From: Burkholderia humptydooensis
GTDB lineage: Bacteria > Pseudomonadota > Gammaproteobacteria > Burkholderiales > Burkholderiaceae
Direction of reading: 5' to 3'
Assembly: GCF_001513745.1 (NCBI RefSeq)
Contig: NZ_CP013382.1
Span: 2,480,001-2,544,000 of the forward strand
Length of the DNA stretch: 64,000 nucleotides
Positions 59,541 to 64,000 of this stretch are shown piece by piece. How positions within the stretch are numbered: the first letter of the stretch is position 1; each line of letters starts with the position of its first letter. The position numbers and the translations under genes are program-made. Below the pieces are notes generated by a model. It had not been told where the DNA came from, made no database searches, and saw only the letters and a program-made list of their open reading frames with translations.

Positions 59541-59669
59541 TCAGGAATCCTGCCGTGTGTCGGGCGGCGAATCGAGGTCATCGAGCGACGAGAAATGCTC
59601 AGGATTCCATTTCGATTTATTCGCGCCATTTCTTGTTGCGCGCGTCGAATAAAAATCGACTTGCGGCAT
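59541..59669 (-). CDS. Possible 42-residue peptide, unknown
   Basis: A short frame starting MPQVDFYSTRATRNGANKSK, with GGAG nine bases before the ATG, in a locally AT-rich stretch. A longer start at 59786 exists. The FNR-like box at 59810-59823 would start a leftward transcript near 59775, which favours the shorter frame. No homology can be claimed. Confidence 0.3.
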   Translation of the reverse strand: MPQVDFYSTRATRNGANKSKWNPEHFSSLDDLDSPPDTRQDS

Positions 59670-59809
59670 ACGTTCGGCTCCGGCAATGGCGCTGTCGATA
59701 TCCGGAATGCGCTCCGCCCGCGAATCAAGCGAAGCGGACCCGCGCGAACGGCGCATCGCCGCCCCGGCAATCCGCATCGACGACATGCAACATGCAAACG
59801 GGCGCGGAT

Positions 59810-59823
59810 TTGACGCACATCAA
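59810..59823. promoter_or_regulatory. FNR-like box between the short peptide frame and the deacetylase gene
   Basis: TTGAC-GCAC-ATCAA, a full match to the pattern. Confidence 0.65.
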
Positions 59824-59896
59824 GAATCCTGCGTGCGGCCACCGGTCACATCGCCGGCATCCGCCTATAGTGGCGCCCTGCATTGGTGCGACTGCG

Positions 59897-59910
59897 TTGA
59901 CCTGGCTCAA
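59897..59910. promoter_or_regulatory. FNR-like box upstream of the deacetylase gene
   Basis: TTGAC-CTGG-CTCAA, one mismatch. It would start a rightward transcript near 59945, giving a leader of ~185 nt. Confidence 0.5.
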
Positions 59911-60129
59911 CGCACGCAGGCATGCGCGGCGCATGCTGGTACGCAAATGCTTCGCATGCTGCTCTCGAGGCTCGAAAGTCCGTTCGTCCAGCGCCGCTTG
60001 GCAGCATCTGCCGATGCGCCGACAGCGCCATTCGGCGCGCTGCGAAGAACGCTCGCGTCCGGCCTCCGATCGCAGCCTGCATGCCGCCGGCGCGACGCCG
60101 GCCCCGACAACCCAGCGACGAACATCACC

Positions 60130-60951
60130 ATGCCATCTCGTTCCCGGTTCACCTGGCGCACGGCCGTTTTCGGCCCCGGCTTGCGGCCCGTCTCGCGGAT
60201 CGTCGCTGCCGATGCGTCGAGCAGCGCGCCCGCCGACGCGCCGCCGGCCGACGTCGCCGTGCTCGTCTATCACCGCTTCTCGAACGACTCCGGCGCCGAT
60301 CCGATGACGGTGGGCACCGCGACGTTCGAAGCGCAGCTCGCGTACCTGCGCCGGCTCGGCTACCGGATCGTTCCGTTGCGCGACATCGTCGGCTGGATGC
60401 GCGGCGAACCCGTCGTGCTGCCGCCGAAGGCGGTCGCGCTGACGGTCGACGAGGGGCATGCGTCGATCTTCGATTGGGTGCGCACGATCGCGCTGCGCGA
60501 GCGAGTGCCGATCACGCTGTTCGTCTATCCGTCCGCGGTCGACGAATCGCCCGGCTCGCTCACGTGGCATCAACTGCGTGTGCTGCACAAGACCGGCTGG
60601 TTCGACGTGCAGTCGCATGCGTGGTGGCATCCCGATCTGAACGCCGCGCACCGGTCGTCCGCGGCGTTTCGCGATGCGACGCGCGCGCAGTTCGAACAGG
60701 CCCGCGCGCGCATCGAGCGCGAGATCGGCAACACGGTCGATCTGCTCGCCTGGCCGTTCGGCGCGTTCGACGGCGAACTCGGCGCGGCCGCGCGCGAGGC
60801 AGGCTACGTCGCGGGCTTCACGCTCGAGCCGAGCAAGATCCGGCACGACACGCCGATGCTCACGCTGCCGCGTTTCCTGATGGTCGAGGAATGCAAGCCG
60901 GCCGTGCTGCGGCGGCTGCTCGCGAAAACCGGCGCGGCGCTGACCCGCTGA
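60130..60951 (+). CDS. Polysaccharide deacetylase (NodB-fold)
   Basis: A 273-residue protein with a NodB homology domain from about residue 40: VAVLVYHRFSND, then the metal/catalytic motif as TVDEG (usually TFDDG), SHAWWHP with the zinc histidines, and WPFGAFD. It resembles PgaB/IcaB-like N-deacetylases. The N-terminus is not a clean signal peptide (MPSRSRFTWRTAVFGPG, then IVAADASSSAPADAP), so the true start or an export signal is uncertain. FNR-like boxes lie upstream. Confidence 0.72.
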   Translation: MPSRSRFTWRTAVFGPGLRPVSRIVAADASSSAPADAPPADVAVLVYHRFSNDSGADPMTVGTATFEAQLAYLRRLGYRIVPLRDIVGWMRGEPVVLPPKAVALTVDEGHASIFDWVRTIALRERVPITLFVYPSAVDESPGSLTWHQLRVLHKTGWFDVQSHAWWHPDLNAAHRSSAAFRDATRAQFEQARARIEREIGNTVDLLAWPFGAFDGELGAAAREAGYVAGFTLEPSKIRHDTPMLTLPRFLMVEECKPAVLRRLLAKTGAALTR

Positions 60952-60972
60952 CCCGCGCAGCGCGCGGGAACG

Positions 60973-62457
60973 TCACCGTTGCCGCGAATCGCCCCACCCG
61001 CCGCCGAGCGCCGCATACAGCGCGACCGTGTCCTGCAGCCGCTGCGCGCTCGCCTGCACCCACGCAAGCCGCGCCTGCCGGTATTGCTGATCGGCCGCCA
61101 GCACCTGAAGATAGCCGGCCGCGCCCGTCTCGAATTCGATCGTCACGAGCCGCAACGCTTCGCGCGCCGCGTCCGTCGCGCGCGACTGCGCATCGAGCGC
61201 CGCCGCGTCGTGATCGAGCGCGCGCAACGTGTCGGCAACCTGCGCGAATGCGCTCAGCACAGTTTGCCGATACGCGGCGCTCGATTCGTCGAACGCGTCG
61301 ATCGCGGCCTTGCGCTGATACCAGAGCGCGCCGCCATGAAAGAGCGGCGCGGTGATCGACGCGCCCACGCTCCACGTCTTGCCCGCCGCGCCGAACAGCG
61401 CGGACGCGCGCGTGGCGTCGAAGCCGCCCGATGCGGACAGCGTGACGCCCGGAAACAGCGCCGCGGTCGCGACGCCGATGTTCGCGCTCGCCGCATGCAG
61501 CGCCGCCTCGGCCTGCAGGATGTCGGGCCGGCGGCGCACGAGCTCGGACGGCACCGTCTGCGGCAGCTCCGCCGGCAATGCGATTTCGGCGAGCGACAGC
61601 TCAGGCGGCGCGCGCTCGGCCGGATAGCGGCCCGCGAGCGTGGCGAGCAGGTCGTCGGCCTCGCCGGTCTTCTGCTCGAGCGCGGGCAGCGACGCATCGA
61701 GCGACGCGCGCGCCGCCTCGAGCGAAAGCACGGCCGAGTATGCGCTCGCGCCCGCGTTCACCTGCGCGCGCGTGAGGCGGATCTGCTCGTCCGTCAGCGC
61801 GATCAGCTCGCGCGTGACCGCAATCTCGTCCGCATACGCGGCGCGCGCGATCATCGTGTTGACGACGTTCGCGGCGAGCGTCAGGCGCGCGGCCGCAAGC
61901 GCATGGCGCTGCGCGTCGGCCTGCGCGGCGAGCCCTTCGACGTTGCGCCGCTCGCCGCCCCAGATGTCGAGCGCATAGCTGACCGTCGTCGACAACGTGA
62001 ACAGATTGAAGATCGACGCGGGCAGATTCGCGCCCGTGCGCAACGGCACGTAGCGCTGCCGCGACGCGCCCGCCTGCGCGTCGGCTTGCGGATAGAACAC
62101 GCCCGCGCCCGCGATCAGCTCGTGCTCGCTGCGCGCGAGCGTCGCCTGCGCGCGCGCGAGCGTCGGGCTGCCGGCGAACGCGTCGTCGACGGCCGCGTCG
62201 ATCTTGCGCGAGCCGAACAGCCGCCACCACGCATCGGGAAACGGCGCGTCGGGCGCGAGCGTCTGCGTCGCGCCGCTCGCCGCGAAGCGCGTGCGCGCGG
62301 CGTCGTCCGGCACGTAGCCCGCGACGGACGGCCGCGCGGGCCGGACGAAGTCGGGCCCCACCGCGCAGCCGGCGACGAGCGCCGCGCAGCCGAGCGCGAG
62401 CGCAGCGCCGCGCAGCCGGCCCCGGTGCGCGCGACTAGTCGGACGCGATGTACACAT
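60973..62457 (-). CDS. Outer-membrane efflux lipoprotein, NodT family
   Basis: A 494-residue TolC-like channel subunit. The N-terminal signal ends in the lipobox VAGC. Two OEP domains follow, with the typical NodT segments CAVGPDFVRP, ELVRRRPDILQAEAAL and GASITAPLFHGG. It forms the outer-membrane part of a tripartite exporter with the HlyD and ABC proteins upstream. It overlaps the HlyD gene by 23 nt. Confidence 0.88.
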   Translation of the reverse strand: MCTSRPTSRAHRGRLRGAALALGCAALVAGCAVGPDFVRPARPSVAGYVPDDAARTRFAASGATQTLAPDAPFPDAWWRLFGSRKIDAAVDDAFAGSPTLARAQATLARSEHELIAGAGVFYPQADAQAGASRQRYVPLRTGANLPASIFNLFTLSTTVSYALDIWGGERRNVEGLAAQADAQRHALAAARLTLAANVVNTMIARAAYADEIAVTRELIALTDEQIRLTRAQVNAGASAYSAVLSLEAARASLDASLPALEQKTGEADDLLATLAGRYPAERAPPELSLAEIALPAELPQTVPSELVRRRPDILQAEAALHAASANIGVATAALFPGVTLSASGGFDATRASALFGAAGKTWSVGASITAPLFHGGALWYQRKAAIDAFDESSAAYRQTVLSAFAQVADTLRALDHDAAALDAQSRATDAAREALRLVTIEFETGAAGYLQVLAADQQYRQARLAWVQASAQRLQDTVALYAALGGGWGDSRQR

Positions 62458-63520
62458 CGACGATCTGCCCGGGAAACAACCGCAGGTCCTTGCGCGGCAC
62501 GACGCGGAAGATCACGGGCAGGACGCGCACGTCGACGCGCTCGGTCCGCTGGTCGGACAACTGGATCTTCGGCGTCACGTACGGCTGCACGCGCACGAAC
62601 GCGAGATCCGCCTCGGTCGTCGTGCCGCGCACCGACATGTGCGCGTGCGGCACCTTGCCCGCCGGCAGCCGGCTGATCAGGATTTCGTCGACGTAGCAGC
62701 GCACCTGCAGGCGGCTCGCGGGCGAGCCGAGCACGATCGCGGGCGTCGTGCCCTGTGTGTACGTGTCGTACATGCCCTGCGGCGACAGATACGAGCCGAG
62801 CGCCGCATTCATCGCGAGCACGACGCCGTCCGCCGGCGCGCGCAGCGTGTAGCGCGCGAGCAGCGCGGCCGACGCGTCCGCCGCCTTGCGCAGCGCGGCG
62901 GTCTGCTTCTCCTGGTTGCGAACGTCGTAGGCCCACGCGCCCGCGCGCATGAGCCGGTACTGGCGCGTGACGACAGCGAGGTTCGCACGCGCGACCTTCA
63001 CGCCGTTCGATGCGTTGTCGAGCGCGTCGCGGCTCACGGCCTTCGGATCGATCGCGAACGCGCGCTGCTGCTTGTCGTACTGATCCTGCGCGGTCTTCAG
63101 GCTCGCGGCGGCCGCCTCCACCTGCGCGGCGGCGACGTCGAGCGTCTCGCGGCGCGGCTGCGCCTTCAGCTCGTCGAGCATCGCCTGCGCGGCGTCCGCC
63201 TGCGCGGCAAGTTGCGCGGCGGTCGCCTTCTGCACGGAATCGTCGAGCGCGAGGAGCGCGTCGCCCGCCTTCACCGCATCGCCCTCGTGCACGAAGATCC
63301 GCGTGACCGGGCCCGTGACGTCCGGATACAGGTTCACGTTCGCGCCGGAGGTCTGATCGCTCTCGACGATGCCCGTCGCGTAGACGCCGCGCGGATACGG
63401 GTTCGACGCGGGCTTGAACACGGGCGGCTGCGGCGGCTCCTGGATGCTGTAGACCCACGCGGCGGCGACGCTCGCGAGAAACCCGACGATCGCGGCGACG
63501 AAGACGATACGCCGCTTCAC
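62435..63520 (-). CDS. HlyD-family periplasmic adaptor
   Basis: A 361-residue membrane-fusion protein with a GTG start (VKRRIVFVAAIVGFLASVAA, one N-terminal TM). The lipoyl/barrel part includes GPVTRIFVHEGDAVKAGDAL, a long helical hairpin follows, then the beta-barrel and membrane-proximal parts. It links an inner-membrane ABC permease to the NodT channel. The GTG overlaps the ATPase stop (GTGA). DevB/MacA-like arrangement. Confidence 0.86.
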   Translation of the reverse strand: MKRRIVFVAAIVGFLASVAAAWVYSIQEPPQPPVFKPASNPYPRGVYATGIVESDQTSGANVNLYPDVTGPVTRIFVHEGDAVKAGDALLALDDSVQKATAAQLAAQADAAQAMLDELKAQPRRETLDVAAAQVEAAAASLKTAQDQYDKQQRAFAIDPKAVSRDALDNASNGVKVARANLAVVTRQYRLMRAGAWAYDVRNQEKQTAALRKAADASAALLARYTLRAPADGVVLAMNAALGSYLSPQGMYDTYTQGTTPAIVLGSPASRLQVRCYVDEILISRLPAGKVPHAHMSVRGTTTEADLAFVRVQPYVTPKIQLSDQRTERVDVRVLPVIFRVVPRKDLRLFPGQIVDVYIASD

Positions 63521-64000
63521 AGGCCGCTCCCGTTCTCGATCGCGGTGAGCTTGCCGTCCTCCATTCGCAGGATGCGGTCCGCGTAGTCGAAGATGCGGCT
63601 GTCGTGCGTGACGATGACGATGCAGCGCTTGTCGCTGAGCACCTTGTGCTTGACGAAATCGATGATCGTGCGGCCCGTGTCGCCGTCGAGCGACGCCGTC
63701 GGCTCGTCGAGAATCAGGATGTCCGGCTGGCTCACGATCGCGCGCGCGATCGCGACGCGCTGCTGCTCGCCGCCCGACAGCTTCACGGGCGGCAGCGACG
63801 CGCGGTTCCTCAGGCCGACGACGTCGAGATATTCGTGCGCGTCGGCGAGCGCGCGATTCCAGTCGCGGCGCTTGAGGATCAGTGGAATCGCGACGTTCTC
63901 GGCCGTCGTCAGGCGCGGAAACAGATGGTAGTCCTGAAACACGAAGCCGATCCGGTTGAGCCGGAATTCGGCGATCGCGTCGTTGTCCTGCGCCCACAGA
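63517..64000 (-). CDS. ABC transporter ATPase, C-terminal part (runs off the window)
   Basis: The visible part starts within the Q-loop region (IGFVFQDYHLFPRLTTAEN) and contains the signature LSGGEQQRVAIARAI, Walker B ILILDEPTASLD and the H-loop VTHD. It is of the LolD/MacB/DevA type. Walker A and the start lie beyond 64000, as presumably does the permease. It is first in the visible operon with HlyD and NodT. Confidence 0.88.
   Translation of the reverse strand, partial: LWAQDNDAIAEFRLNRIGFVFQDYHLFPRLTTAENVAIPLILKRRDWNRALADAHEYLDVVGLRNRASLPPVKLSGGEQQRVAIARAIVSQPDILILDEPTASLDGDTGRTIIDFVKHKVLSDKRCIVIVTHDSRIFDYADRILRMEDGKLTAIENGSGL

Larger units (their letters stand above)
59670..60129. other. 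Regulatory region upstream of the deacetylase gene
   Basis: About 460 bp without a supported gene on the plus strand. It contains two FNR-like boxes (59810-59823 and 59897-59910). The deacetylase frame is open upstream to 59686, but that extension is not family-like. Confidence 0.5.

Overview
The window is GC-rich, densely packed, and reads as part of a Burkholderia genome, most like the second chromosome of a B. pseudomallei-group or related species. The evidence is the set of recognisable genes: a Wsp-type chemosensory operon, a three-component anthranilate dioxygenase of the B. cepacia AndA type, ben and cat genes, cyo oxidase genes, and a cluster resembling the low-oxygen-activated (lxa) locus of B. 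cenocepacia. The species call is inference. No rRNA, tRNA, CRISPR array or prophage was seen.

Layout. 1-6.4 kb: Wsp-like surface-sensing operon on the minus strand, with the WspR-type receiver joined to a histidine kinase instead of a GGDEF domain. 6.4-7.6 kb: long stretch without a convincing gene. 7.6-17 kb: aldehyde dehydrogenase plus acetolactate-synthase-like enzyme, Na+/H+ antiporter, DUF445 protein, acetyltransferase, PLD-type lipoprotein, HIT protein. 17-27.8 kb: anthranilate dioxygenase (andAcAdAbAa) and its AraC-type regulator, then catR, catB, catA and catC. Two insertion sequences sit here: an IS5-type element in a hairpin-repeat array between andA and andR, and an IS110/IS1111-type element between the catC ribosome-binding site and the catC start codon. 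27.8-31.6 kb: cyoABCD. 32-35.3 kb: 2,4-dienoyl-CoA reductase and a divergent AraC-type regulator. 35.3-36 kb: three decayed gene fragments. 36.5-41.4 kb: LysR regulator and benABCD. 41.6-49 kb: MarR regulator with an isochorismatase-like protein and FUSC-type membrane protein, a secreted Asp-box protein, a LysP-type permease, and a PF10118 protein. 49.4-61 kb: low-oxygen block with an FNR/Anr-type regulator and nine FNR-like boxes. 61-64 kb: NodT / HlyD / ABC export operon that runs off the end.

How the genes work together. Anthranilate and benzoate are both converted to catechol (AndA; BenABC plus BenD), and CatA, CatB and CatC carry catechol towards 3-oxoadipate enol-lactone. The cat and ben promoters carry ATAC-N7-GTAT-like sites and share a 12-bp element next to their divergent LysR genes, suggesting BenM/CatM-style co-regulation. 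In the low-oxygen block, FNR-like boxes precede a beta-CASP hydrolase, a DUF3562 / alcohol dehydrogenase pair, a cytochrome c, a ribosome-hibernation-type protein, a LOG-family protein, a BON protein and a polysaccharide deacetylase, so the FNR-type protein encoded inside it is a plausible local controller.
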